Source: Ectopseudomonas khazarica
GTDB lineage: Bacteria > Pseudomonadota > Gammaproteobacteria > Pseudomonadales > Pseudomonadaceae
DNA length: 64,000 nt
Direction of reading: 5' to 3'
NCBI RefSeq assembly: GCF_004521985.1
Contig: NZ_SBHZ01000013.1
Span: 1 to 64,000 of the forward strand
Position numbers and translations under genes: made by a program. Below, in pieces: positions 16,775 through 25,060 of this stretch (within the stretch, counting starts at the first letter, position 1; each line of letters begins with the position of its first letter). Below the pieces are notes generated by a model. That model saw nothing but the letters and a program-made list of their open reading frames with translations, was not told the origin of the DNA and searched no databases.

Positions 16775-17509
16775 ATGAGCCAGCCCGGCAAGTCGATACT
16801 GCTGGTCGATGACGACCAGGAAATTCGCGAACTGCTCGAAACCTACCTGAGCCGTGTCGGCTTCGCGGTGCGCGCCGTGCCCGATGGCAGCGCATTCCGC
16901 CAGAGCCTGTGCGCGCAGCCGGCCGACCTGGTCATCTTCGACGTGATGCTGCCCGACGAGGACGGCTTCAGCCTGTGTCGCTGGGTGCGTGGCCACCAGC
17001 GCTTCGCCCAGGTGCCGATCATCATGCTGACCGCCAGCTCCGACGAGGCCGACCGCGTGATCGGCCTCGAACTGGGGGCGGACGACTACCTCGGCAAGCC
17101 GTTCAGCCCGCGCGAGCTGCTGGCGCGGATCAAGGCGCTGCTGCGTCGCGCGCAGTTCACCCAGGAGCGCAGCGGCGAGGTGCTGGCATTCGAGGACTGG
17201 CGCCTGGACATGGTCAGCCACCGGCTGTTCCACCGCGACGGCGAGGAGGTGATCCTCTCCGGTGCCGATTTCGCCCTGCTCAAGCTGTTCCTCGATCACC
17301 CGCAGCAGATTCTCGACCGCGACACCATCGGCAACGCCACCCGTGGCCGTGAGGTGATGCCGCTGGAGCGCATCGTCGACATGGCCGTCAGCCGCCTGCG
17401 TCAGCGCCTGCGTGATACCGACAAGCCGCCACGGCTGATCCGCACCGTGCGCGGCAGCGGCTATCAGCTGGCGGCGATGGTCAGCGTGCAGGCCGGCGAT
17501 GGGCGCTGA
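16775..17509 (+). CDS. gltR: OmpR-family response regulator of glucose uptake
   Basis: 244 aa. Receiver domain (8-120) with the acidic pair DDD near 12-14, phospho-acceptor Asp56 in LVIFDVMLPDEDG, Thr/Ser in LTASSD and Lys in LGKPFSPREL, followed by an OmpR-type winged helix (~140-235; RLRQRLRDTDKPPRLIRTVRGSGYQL). An excellent AAGGAGG site precedes ATG 16775. Position between glk and the sensor gene and next to gts identifies GltR, the activator of glucose transport in P. aeruginosa and P. putida, acting with GtrS. The GTnAC-repeat elements at 18958 and 20438 are candidate targets. Confidence 0.93.
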   Translation: MSQPGKSILLVDDDQEIRELLETYLSRVGFAVRAVPDGSAFRQSLCAQPADLVIFDVMLPDEDGFSLCRWVRGHQRFAQVPIIMLTASSDEADRVIGLELGADDYLGKPFSPRELLARIKALLRRAQFTQERSGEVLAFEDWRLDMVSHRLFHRDGEEVILSGADFALLKLFLDHPQQILDRDTIGNATRGREVMPLERIVDMAVSRLRQRLRDTDKPPRLIRTVRGSGYQLAAMVSVQAGDGR

Positions 17510-18956
17510 GCCACGGCGCTGGTTGCCGCTGCCACGCTCGCTGCTGGGGCGCATGCTGCTGCTCACGCTGCTGGCGATACTCGCGGCGCAGACCTTGTCC
17601 AGCGTCATCTGGCTGTCGCAGTTGCGCGCCACCCAGCTCGAAGGGCTGGTCACCACGGCCCGCAGCCTGGGCCACTCGATGTCCGCCAGCGTGCGCTACT
17701 TCCGCTCGTTGCCGGTCGCCTACCGGCCACTGGTTCTCGACCAGCTGCGCAGCATGGGCGGCACGCGCTTCGTGGTCAGCCTCAACGACCGCCCCTTGCA
17801 GATGAAGCTGCTGCCGAACACGCCACGCACGCAGGCGGTGACCGAGGCGGTGACCGCGGTGCTGCACAAGTCCCTGGGTAGCAGCGCAGACATCTCGGTG
17901 ACCTTCGTCAGCCCGGAGGACCTGCGCATCTTCAATGGCGGCCTGAAGCTCGACGAACTGCCGCGCTCCTGGGCGCACTACGCCCTGACCCTGGAACCGG
18001 TCAATCCGCCGGTGCTGGTGACACAGATCCAGCTGGCGCCGGGCGAGTGGCTGTACATCGCCTCGCTGCTGCCCGAGCCCTACACCAGCCTGGAGGAACC
18101 CATCCTGCCCGCGCAGCAGCTGTGGTTCATCCTGCTGACCAGCGTCTTCCTGCTGCTGTTCATCGGCTTGCTGGTGCACCTGCAGAGTCGCCCGCTCAAG
18201 CGCCTGGCCCGCACCGCGCGGCACATGTCGCTGGGCGCGGAGGTGGAGCCGGTGGCCGAAGGCGGTGGGCGCGAGGTGGTGGAAGTGGCCCGTGCGTTCA
18301 ATGCCATGCGCGAGCGCATCAGCCGTTACCTGACCGAACGCAGCCAGCTGTTCAGCGCCATTTCCCATGACCTGCGCACGCCGATCACGCGCCTGCGCCT
18401 GCGTGTCGAACTGCTCGACGACGAAGGCCTGCAGACCAAGTTCGGCCGCGACCTGGACGACCTGGAGCTGCTGGTCAAAGGCGCGCTGCAATGCGTGAAG
18501 GACACCGACATTCACGAGAACATCGAGCCGGTGGATCTCAACCACCTGCTGCACTGCCTGGTGGAGCCCTACCTGGCGCCAGCGGGCAACGGCAGCGTGA
18601 CCCTCGATGGCCAGGCCAGCAGCGCCTATCCGGGCAAGCCTCTGGCGCTGCGGCGCTGCATCGGCAACCTGATCGACAATGCCCGCAAGTACGGCAGCAA
18701 TGCCCACCTGCACATCGAGGACGACGGCGTGGCCTTTGTCCTGCATGTCGATGACGAAGGGCCGGGGGTGCCCGAGCAGCGCCTGGAGCAGGTGTTCGAA
18801 CCGCACTTCCGCCTGGCCGGCCAGCAGCAGGGCTATGGCCTGGGCCTGGGTATCGCCCGCAACATCGCCCATAGCCATGGCGGCGAAGTGAGCCTGCGCA
18901 ACCTGCGGGAGGGCGGCCTGCGCGTCACCCTGCGCCTGCCGCGCACGCCGGACTGA
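17499..18956 (+). CDS. gtrS: Sensor histidine kinase of the glucose system
   Basis: 485 aa. Transmembrane helix ~17-40, periplasmic sensor domain to ~205, second helix ~205-228, HAMP (~230-280), HisKA with phospho-acceptor His290 in FSAISHDLRTPITRLRL, and an HATPase domain with N-box LIDNARKYGSN, DDEGPGVP and GYGLGLGIARNI. In P. aeruginosa GtrS senses 2-ketogluconate/6-phosphogluconate and phosphorylates GltR. Its ATG overlaps gltR by 11 bp. The complete domain set suggests a functional kinase. Confidence 0.93.
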   Translation: MGAEPRRWLPLPRSLLGRMLLLTLLAILAAQTLSSVIWLSQLRATQLEGLVTTARSLGHSMSASVRYFRSLPVAYRPLVLDQLRSMGGTRFVVSLNDRPLQMKLLPNTPRTQAVTEAVTAVLHKSLGSSADISVTFVSPEDLRIFNGGLKLDELPRSWAHYALTLEPVNPPVLVTQIQLAPGEWLYIASLLPEPYTSLEEPILPAQQLWFILLTSVFLLLFIGLLVHLQSRPLKRLARTARHMSLGAEVEPVAEGGGREVVEVARAFNAMRERISRYLTERSQLFSAISHDLRTPITRLRLRVELLDDEGLQTKFGRDLDDLELLVKGALQCVKDTDIHENIEPVDLNHLLHCLVEPYLAPAGNGSVTLDGQASSAYPGKPLALRRCIGNLIDNARKYGSNAHLHIEDDGVAFVLHVDDEGPGVPEQRLEQVFEPHFRLAGQQQGYGLGLGIARNIAHSHGGEVSLRNLREGGLRVTLRLPRTPD

Positions 18957-18957
18957 A

Positions 18958-18996
18958 TGTCACCGTTCGGTGACAAAGGCAGACCCGTTCGTTACC
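18958..18996 (+). promoter_or_regulatory. GTnAC-repeat element and promoter of the AGE gene (copy 1)
   Basis: GTCAC, GTGAC and GTTAC lie at 18959, 18970 and 18991, spaced 11 and 21 bp (about one and two helical turns), ending in TTCGTTACC. A TAGAAT -10 box begins at 19018, 28 bp after the CGTTACC start. The same layout recurs before gtsA. The left part also forms the palindrome TGTCACCG-TT-CGGTGACA (18958-18975). Confidence 0.55.
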
Positions 18997-19208
18997 TGGC
19001 GCTGATGGGGCGCTCGTTAGAATCCGCTGCGGGGACGAGTGGCTGCTGGGCGTTTCGCAGCGCACCTTTCTGCTGGATGGGTGAAGCGGCATCCGGCTTT
19101 TCATCCAGCCGGGGCCGCGCGGGCCGAATGCGCCGTCGTCTGTCCTGTCTCGTCGCCGTTGCCGCGCTGCTGTGCGGCGCTCGGCCCCAACTGCAGGGAA
19201 CCAGAACA

Positions 19209-20453
19209 ATGAGCGGAGCCGCATTGAATCCAGACAGCTGGCTGCGCCAGCCCGCCCACCTCACCTGGCTGGCCGACGAAGGCCTGCGCCTGTTGCCGTT
19301 CGCGCGGCGGGCGCAGGTCGAGCAGGGCTTCGCCGCGCTCGATGCCGAGGGGCGCGTCGCCGAGGGGGCGGTGGCCGAACTGATCCACACCACGCGCATG
19401 ACCCACTGTTTCGCCCTGGCTCACATCCAGGGCCTGCCTGGTTACGCTGCGCTGGTCGACCATGGCCTCGCCGCGTTGCGCGGTGCGCTGTGGGACGAGA
19501 CGCATGGCGGCTGGTTCAGCGATGCGACGCGCAGCGGCGGCAAGTCCGCGTACCTGCATGCCTTCGTCGCGTTGGCGGCCAGCTCCGCCAGGGTCGCGGG
19601 GCGTCCCGCCGCGCAGGCGCTGCTCAATGACGCCATCGGGATCATCGAACGGCACTTCTGGAGCGAAGAGGAGGGCGCACTGCGCGAAAGCTTCAGTGCT
19701 GACTGGCGTGACGAGGAGGCCTACCGCGGGGCGAACAGCAACATGCACGCCACCGAGGCCTTTCTCGCCCTGGCCGATGTCAGCGGCGATACGCGCTGGT
19801 TGCAGCGTGCGCTGCGCATCGCCGAACGCCTGATCCATCGGCACGCCGCCGCGCGCGGGCATGTGGTGCTCGAGCATTTCGATGCGCAGTGGCAGGCGCT
19901 GCCGGAGTACAACGCCGAGCGCCGCGCCGACCCGTTTCGCCCCTACGGCAGTACGCCTGGCCACGCCTTCGAGTGGGCGCGCCTGCTGCTGCATCTGCAG
20001 GCCGCGCTGACACAGGCCGGGTGCGCCGCCCCGGACTGGCTGCTGGCCGACGCCCGGGGTCTGTTCGCCCGCGCCTGCGCGCAGGCCTGGCAGGCCGACG
20101 GCGCGCCGGGGCTGGTCTACAGCCTCGACTGGAGGCAGCAGCCGGTGGTTCGCGCACGCCTGCACTGGGTGCACGCCGAGGCCGTCGCGGCAGCGGCGGC
20201 ACTGTTGCAGCGCACCGGCGAGGCGCTCTACGAACAGTGGTACCGGCAGTTCTGGGCCTTCATCGGCGCGCACTTCATCGACCTGCGCGGTGGCAGCTGG
20301 CACCACGAACTCGACAGCGACAACCGGCCGGCTGCCAGCATCTGGCCGGGCAAACCCGACCTCTACCACGCCTACCAGGCGCTGCTGCTGCCGCGTCTGG
20401 CGCTGGCTCCGAGCCTGGCCACGGCGCTCGCCGCCGATGTAACGAGGCAGTGA
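19209..20453 (+). CDS. AGE-family sugar epimerase/isomerase (mannose isomerase-like)
   Basis: 414 aa, an (alpha/alpha)6-barrel of the N-acylglucosamine 2-epimerase family. Conserved blocks: ELIHTTRMTHCFALAH near residue 60, RGANSNMHATEAFLAL (~175), PYGSTPGHAFEWARLLL (~245), RLHWVHAEA (~318) and GSWHHELD (~360), supplying the catalytic His residues seen in YihS-type enzymes. Within a glucose island it most likely interconverts free hexoses such as mannose and fructose. ATG 19209 is chosen for an upstream AGGGAA and match to family starts; the frame is open 84 codons further up but crosses the promoter element. Confidence 0.87.
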   Translation: MSGAALNPDSWLRQPAHLTWLADEGLRLLPFARRAQVEQGFAALDAEGRVAEGAVAELIHTTRMTHCFALAHIQGLPGYAALVDHGLAALRGALWDETHGGWFSDATRSGGKSAYLHAFVALAASSARVAGRPAAQALLNDAIGIIERHFWSEEEGALRESFSADWRDEEAYRGANSNMHATEAFLALADVSGDTRWLQRALRIAERLIHRHAAARGHVVLEHFDAQWQALPEYNAERRADPFRPYGSTPGHAFEWARLLLHLQAALTQAGCAAPDWLLADARGLFARACAQAWQADGAPGLVYSLDWRQQPVVRARLHWVHAEAVAAAAALLQRTGEALYEQWYRQFWAFIGAHFIDLRGGSWHHELDSDNRPAASIWPGKPDLYHAYQALLLPRLALAPSLATALAADVTRQ

Positions 20454-20476
20454 CATTCATGCATCCTTTCGTTACC
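20438..20476 (+). promoter_or_regulatory. GTnAC-repeat element and promoter of gtsA (copy 2)
   Basis: GTAAC, GTGAC and GTTAC at 20439, 20450 and 20471, the same 11- and 21-bp spacings as copy 1, ending in the same TTCGTTACC. A TACACT -10 box begins at 20498, again 28 bp from the CGTTACC start. The left end overlaps the last codons of the AGE gene. Candidate GltR activator site. Confidence 0.58.
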
Positions 20477-20557
20477 CGAGCCGCCGGCGACCCTGAGTAC
20501 ACTCCCTGACAACGCAAGCACCACGACTTGCCCGATAACAACAAGAAAGGTATTCCG

Positions 20558-21826
20558 ATGAACGCTATTACTCGCATCGCCACTGCCGTCTCTCTCGCGT
20601 CCCTGTTCCCTTTCGCCGCCCTGGCCGCCGACTCCAAAGGTACGGTGGAAGTGGTGCACTGGTGGACGTCCGGTGGCGAGGCCGCCGCGGTGAAGGTCCT
20701 GCGTGACCTGGTCGAGAAGGATGGTTTCACCTGGAAGGACGGCGCAGTGGCCGGGGGCGCCGGCTCCGCCGCGATGACCGTGCTGAAGACCCGCGTGGTC
20801 TCCGGCAACCCGCCGGGTGCGGCGCAGATCAAGGGGCCCGACCTGCAGGAGTGGGGGGCGCTGGACCTGCTCGCGCCGCTGGACGAGGTGGCCAAGGCCA
20901 ACGACTGGGATGGCCTGCTGTCGAAGACCGTTGCCAACACCATGCAGTACGACGGCCACTACGTCGCGGTGCCGGTGAACATCCACCGGGTCAACTGGCT
21001 GTGGATCAACCCGCAGGTATTCGCCAAGGCCGGCATCGACAAGGCGCCGACCACCCTCGACGAACTCTACGCCGCCGGTGACAAGCTCAAGGCCGCCGGT
21101 TTCGTCGCCCTGGCCCACGGTGGCCAGCCCTGGCAGGACAGCACCGTGTTCGAAGGCCTGGTGCTGAGCATCATGGGCGCCGACGGTTTCCACAAGGCGT
21201 TCGTCGAGAACGACGAGGCGACCCTGACCAGCCCGCAGATGACCGAGGTGTTCACCGCGCTGAAGAAGCTCTCCACCTACATGGACGAGAACCGCGCCGG
21301 ACGTGACTGGAACCTGGCCACCGCCGAGGTGATCGACGGCAAGGCCGGCATGCAGATCATGGGCGACTGGGCCAAGAGCGAGTGGACCGCCGCCGGCAAG
21401 GTGGCGGGCAAGGACTACCAGTGCGTGCCGATGCCCGGCACGGCCGGCAGCTACACCTACAACATCGACTCCATGGCCATGTTCCGGCTCAAGGACGCAG
21501 GCGACATCGCTGCCCAGCACGCCCTGGCGCGCATCGCCCTGGAGCCCGAGTTCCAGTACGTGTTCAACCAGAACAAGGGCTCGATCCCGGTGCGCGCCGA
21601 CCTGGACATGAGCCAGTTCGACAGCTGTGCCCAGGCCTCGATGAAGGATTTCCTCGACGCGGACAAGCAGGGCAAGCTGGAGCCGAGCATGGCCCACAGC
21701 ATGGCCACCAACCTCGCCGTGCAGGGCGCCATCTTCGATGTGGTGACCAACTTCATGAGCGAGAAGGACGCCGACCCGAGCAAGGCCGGCGCGCAGATCT
21801 ACGCGGCGATCAAGGCCGCCCAGTAG
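20558..21826 (+). CDS. gtsA: Glucose ABC transporter, periplasmic binding protein
   Basis: 422 aa, extracellular solute-binding protein family 1. Signal peptide ending ALA before ADSKGTVEVVHWWTSGGE; VHWWTSGGEAAA is the typical first strand and loop of sugar-binding members. AAGAAAGG lies 7 nt before ATG 20558. It captures glucose (and possibly mannose) in the periplasm for GtsBC-GtsD. First gene of gtsABCD plus porin; separated from gtsB by 116 bp with two hairpins, whereas the other genes are close or overlapping. Confidence 0.94.
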   Translation: MNAITRIATAVSLASLFPFAALAADSKGTVEVVHWWTSGGEAAAVKVLRDLVEKDGFTWKDGAVAGGAGSAAMTVLKTRVVSGNPPGAAQIKGPDLQEWGALDLLAPLDEVAKANDWDGLLSKTVANTMQYDGHYVAVPVNIHRVNWLWINPQVFAKAGIDKAPTTLDELYAAGDKLKAAGFVALAHGGQPWQDSTVFEGLVLSIMGADGFHKAFVENDEATLTSPQMTEVFTALKKLSTYMDENRAGRDWNLATAEVIDGKAGMQIMGDWAKSEWTAAGKVAGKDYQCVPMPGTAGSYTYNIDSMAMFRLKDAGDIAAQHALARIALEPEFQYVFNQNKGSIPVRADLDMSQFDSCAQASMKDFLDADKQGKLEPSMAHSMATNLAVQGAIFDVVTNFMSEKDADPSKAGAQIYAAIKAAQ

Positions 21827-21833
21827 CACCAGC

Positions 21834-21895
21834 GGGCCGGCACGCCCGGCCCCTCTCCTGAACCCTGCCTCGCACGACCGGGCCCTGGCCTGGTC
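21834..21895 (+). other. Two stem-loops between gtsA and gtsB
   Basis: GGGCCGG/CCGGCCC (21834-21852) and GACCGGGCC/GGCCTGGTC (21876-21895, one G-T pair). Neither has a T-run. Hairpins in this place often protect the binding-protein mRNA from 3' decay and raise its level over the permeases, as at malE-malF of E. coli; that role here is inference. Confidence 0.6.
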
Positions 21896-21942
21896 GGGGC
21901 AGCGTTCGGCCCGAATTTCACTGCGCTGACTGGTACTGCCCG

Positions 21943-22851
21943 ATGAGTCTCACCCCGGTAATGACCAAGGCCTCGCCCCTCGACATGCTGCAACGCTGGC
22001 TGCCCAAGCTGGTGCTGGCGCCCAGCATGCTGGTGGTGCTGGTCGGTTTCTACGGCTACATCCTCTGGACCCTGGTGTTGTCGTTCAGCAACTCCAGCTT
22101 CATGCCCAGCTACAAGTGGGTCGGGCTGCAGCAGTACATGCGCCTGATGGACAACGACCGCTGGTGGGTGGCGAGCCAGAACCTGCTGGTGTTCGGTGGC
22201 CTGTTCATCGGCATCAGCCTGCTGATCGGCGTGTTCCTCGCGGTGCTGCTGGACCAGCGCATCCGCCGCGAAGGCTTCATCCGCACCATCTACCTGTATC
22301 CCATGGCGCTGTCGATGATCGTCACCGGCACCGCCTGGAAGTGGCTGCTCAACCCCGGTCTGGGCCTGGACAAGATGCTGCGTGACTGGGGCTGGGAAGG
22401 CTTTCGCCTGGACTGGCTGGTGGATCAGGACCGGGTCATCTACTGCCTGGTGATCGCCGCCGTATGGCAGGCCTCGGGCTTCGTCATGGCGCTGTTCCTG
22501 GCCGGCCTGCGCAGCGTCGACCAGTCGATCATCCGCGCTGCCCAGGTGGACGGCGCGGGATTGCCGACCATCTACCTGCGCATCGTCCTGCCGAGCCTGC
22601 GCCCGGTGTTCTTCAGCGCGGTGATGATCCTCGCGCACATCGCCATCAAGAGTTTCGACCTGGTGGCGGCGATGACCGCGGGCGGGCCGGGCTACTCCTC
22701 CGATCTGCCGGCGATGTTCATGTACTCCTTCACCTTCAGCCGCGGCCAGATGGGCATCGGTTCGGCCAGCGCGATGCTGATGCTGGCCGCGATCCTCTCG
22801 CTGCTGGTGCCCTATCTCTATTCCGAACTGCGGGGCAAACGCCATGACTGA
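21943..22851 (+). CDS. gtsB: Glucose ABC transporter permease
   Basis: 302 aa, MalF/UgpA-type permease with six membrane helices (first ~22-45). The cytoplasmic EAA loop reads IIRAAQVDGAGLPTIYLRIVLP (residues ~196-217), the contact with the ATPase. Partner of GtsC. The start ATG 21943 lacks a strong ribosome site; a second Met is at residue 7. Overlaps gtsC by 8 bp. Confidence 0.93.
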   Translation: MSLTPVMTKASPLDMLQRWLPKLVLAPSMLVVLVGFYGYILWTLVLSFSNSSFMPSYKWVGLQQYMRLMDNDRWWVASQNLLVFGGLFIGISLLIGVFLAVLLDQRIRREGFIRTIYLYPMALSMIVTGTAWKWLLNPGLGLDKMLRDWGWEGFRLDWLVDQDRVIYCLVIAAVWQASGFVMALFLAGLRSVDQSIIRAAQVDGAGLPTIYLRIVLPSLRPVFFSAVMILAHIAIKSFDLVAAMTAGGPGYSSDLPAMFMYSFTFSRGQMGIGSASAMLMLAAILSLLVPYLYSELRGKRHD

Positions 22852-23734
22852 TGCGAGCGTCGCGCCGCGACCCACCACTAATGACCGCCTGGGGACGAAG
22901 CGCCGGACGCGGGCGCTCAGCCCCAGCCGTCTGGCCATCCACGCCACCCTGCTGTTCGCCGCCGCGCTGTACCTGGTGCCGCTGGTGGTGATGCTGCTGA
23001 CCAGCCTCAAGACGCCCGAGGACATCCGCAGCGGCAACCTGCTGTCCTGGCCCGAGACCCTGACGTTCATCGGCTGGGTCAAGGCCTGGGGCGTGGTCGA
23101 CGGTTACTTCTGGAATTCGGTGAAGATCGCCGTGCCAGGCGTGCTGATCTCCACCGCGATCGGTGCGCTGAACGGCTACGTGCTGTCGATGTGGCGCTTC
23201 CGTGGCTCGCAGCTGTTCTTCGGCCTGCTGCTGTTCGGTTGCTTCCTGCCGTTCCAGACCGTGCTGCTGCCGGCCTCGTTCACCCTCGGCAAGCTGGGCC
23301 TGGCCAACACCACCGCGGGCCTGGTGCTGGTCCACGTGGTCTACGGCATCGCCTTCACCACGCTGTTCTTCCGCAACTACTACGTCACCGTGCCCGACGC
23401 CCTGGTGCGTGCGGCGCGGCTCGATGGCGCCGGCTTCTTCACCATCTTCGGGCGCATCCTGCTGCCCATGTCGGTGCCGATCATCATGGTCTGCATGATC
23501 TGGCAGTTCACCCAGATCTGGAACGACTTCCTCTTCGGCGTGGTGTTCGCCAGCGGTGACGCGCAGCCGATCACCGTGGCCCTCAACAACCTGGTCAACA
23601 CCAGTACGGGCGCCAAGGAATACAACGTCGACATGGCCGCGGCAATGATCGCCGGGCTGCCGACGCTGCTGGTTTACATCGTGGCCGGAAAGTATTTCCT
23701 GCGCGGCCTGACGGCCGGCGCGGTGAAGGGCTGA
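22844..23734 (+). CDS. gtsC: Glucose ABC transporter permease
   Basis: 296 aa, MalG/UgpE-type permease. A polar N-terminal ~30 residues, then six helices. EAA loop ALVRAARLDGAGFFTIFGRI (residues ~186-205). The 8-bp overlap with gtsB implies coupled translation. It forms the membrane channel with GtsB. Confidence 0.93.
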   Translation: MTDASVAPRPTTNDRLGTKRRTRALSPSRLAIHATLLFAAALYLVPLVVMLLTSLKTPEDIRSGNLLSWPETLTFIGWVKAWGVVDGYFWNSVKIAVPGVLISTAIGALNGYVLSMWRFRGSQLFFGLLLFGCFLPFQTVLLPASFTLGKLGLANTTAGLVLVHVVYGIAFTTLFFRNYYVTVPDALVRAARLDGAGFFTIFGRILLPMSVPIIMVCMIWQFTQIWNDFLFGVVFASGDAQPITVALNNLVNTSTGAKEYNVDMAAAMIAGLPTLLVYIVAGKYFLRGLTAGAVKG

Positions 23735-23758
23735 CGCCTCGGCGATTGGAGAAATGAA

Positions 23759-24925
23759 ATGGCTACCCTCGAACTGCGCAACGTCAACAAGTCATACGGC
23801 AGCGGTCTGCCGGACACCCTGAGGAACATCGAGCTGTCGATCGACTCCGGTGAGTTCCTGATCCTGGTCGGCCCGTCCGGCTGCGGCAAATCCACCCTGA
23901 TGAACTGCATCGCCGGGCTGGAGGACATCAGCGGCGGCGCTATCGAGGTCGATGGCGCCGATATCAGCGGCATGAGCCCGAAGGATCGCGACATCGCCAT
24001 GGTGTTCCAGTCCTACGCGCTGTACCCGACCATGAGCGTGCGCGACAACATCGCCTTCGGTCTGAAGATGCGCAAGCTGGCGCCGGCCGCCATCGACGAG
24101 GAGGTGGCCCGGGTGGCCCGGCTGCTGCAGATCGAACATCTGCTGCAGCGCAAGCCCGGCCAGCTTTCCGGCGGGCAGCAGCAGCGCGTGGCCATGGGCC
24201 GGGCGCTGGCGCGAAGGCCGAAGATCTACCTGTTCGACGAGCCGCTGTCGAACCTCGACGCCAAGCTGCGCGTCGAGATGCGCACCGAAATCAAGCTGAT
24301 GCACCAGCGTCTGAAGACCACCACGGTGTACGTCACCCATGACCAGATCGAGGCCATGACCCTGGGTGACAAGGTGGCGGTGATGAAGGACGGCATCATC
24401 CAGCAGTTCGGCACGCCGCAGCAGATCTACAACGACCCGGCCAACCTGTTCGTCGCCAGCTTCATCGGCTCGCCGCCGATGAACTTCATCCCCGTGCGCC
24501 TGCAACGCCGTGATGGCCAGTGCTGGGCCGCACTCGACTCGGCGCTCGGGGTCGCCGGCCAGGCGCGTTGCGAACTGCCGCTGGGGGATCTGGCACCGGG
24601 CCTGGAGAACCGCGACCTGATCCTCGGCATTCGCCCCGAGCAGATCCAGCTGGCCGCTGACGGCGCCGCCGAGGCACCGAGCATCTGCGCCGAGGTGGAG
24701 GTGACCGAGCCCACCGGGCCGGACACCCTGGTGTTCGTCAACCTCAACCAGACCAAGGTCTGCTGCCGCCTCGCGCCGGACCAGGTGCCGCAGGTCGGCG
24801 CCAGCCTGGCGCTGCGCTTCGAGCCGAGCCGGGTGCTGCTGTTCGACGCGCAGAGCGGCGAGCGCCTGCTGGCAAAGAAGCGCCAGGCCGGTGACGGCAA
24901 GGTCGCGCACTTGAAGAGAGGTTGA
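23759..24925 (+). CDS. gtsD: Glucose ABC transporter ATPase
   Basis: 388 aa, MalK/UgpC family. Walker A GPSGCGKST (~39-47), Q-loop FQSYALYPTM, signature LSGGQQQR (~135), Walker B IYLFDEPLSNLD, switch His in VTHDQ, and a C-terminal TOBE/MalK regulatory domain (~240-370). Energises GtsBC. All ATPase motifs are intact. It ends 135 bp before the porin gene, the gap holding REP elements. Confidence 0.94.
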   Translation: MATLELRNVNKSYGSGLPDTLRNIELSIDSGEFLILVGPSGCGKSTLMNCIAGLEDISGGAIEVDGADISGMSPKDRDIAMVFQSYALYPTMSVRDNIAFGLKMRKLAPAAIDEEVARVARLLQIEHLLQRKPGQLSGGQQQRVAMGRALARRPKIYLFDEPLSNLDAKLRVEMRTEIKLMHQRLKTTTVYVTHDQIEAMTLGDKVAVMKDGIIQQFGTPQQIYNDPANLFVASFIGSPPMNFIPVRLQRRDGQCWAALDSALGVAGQARCELPLGDLAPGLENRDLILGIRPEQIQLAADGAAEAPSICAEVEVTEPTGPDTLVFVNLNQTKVCCRLAPDQVPQVGASLALRFEPSRVLLFDAQSGERLLAKKRQAGDGKVAHLKRG

Positions 24926-24931
24926 TCGTCC

Positions 24932-24982
24932 AGCCCGGATGCAATCCGGGGCTGCCCAGCCGCCCGGGAGTGCATCCGGGCC
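24932..24982. repeat. REP-type palindromes (pair)
   Basis: AGCCCGGATGCAATCCGGGG followed by a degenerate second copy CCCGGGAGTGCATCCGGGCC. Same family as the elements at 49387, 54341 and 59358. Lies between gtsD and the porin gene. Confidence 0.75.
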
Positions 24983-25060
24983 ACGCTGCAGCAGGGCAAC
25001 GAAACCGCCGCTGCGGCGGTAATCCGCAGCATCGCTCAATAACAACAATCAGGAGCAACG

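Noticed and set aside
18958..18975. TGTCACCG-TT-CGGTGACA palindrome after gtrS as a transcription terminator
   Set aside because: No T-run and only a 2-nt centre, which cannot form a good RNA loop. Conserved placement relative to the next promoter fits an operator better.
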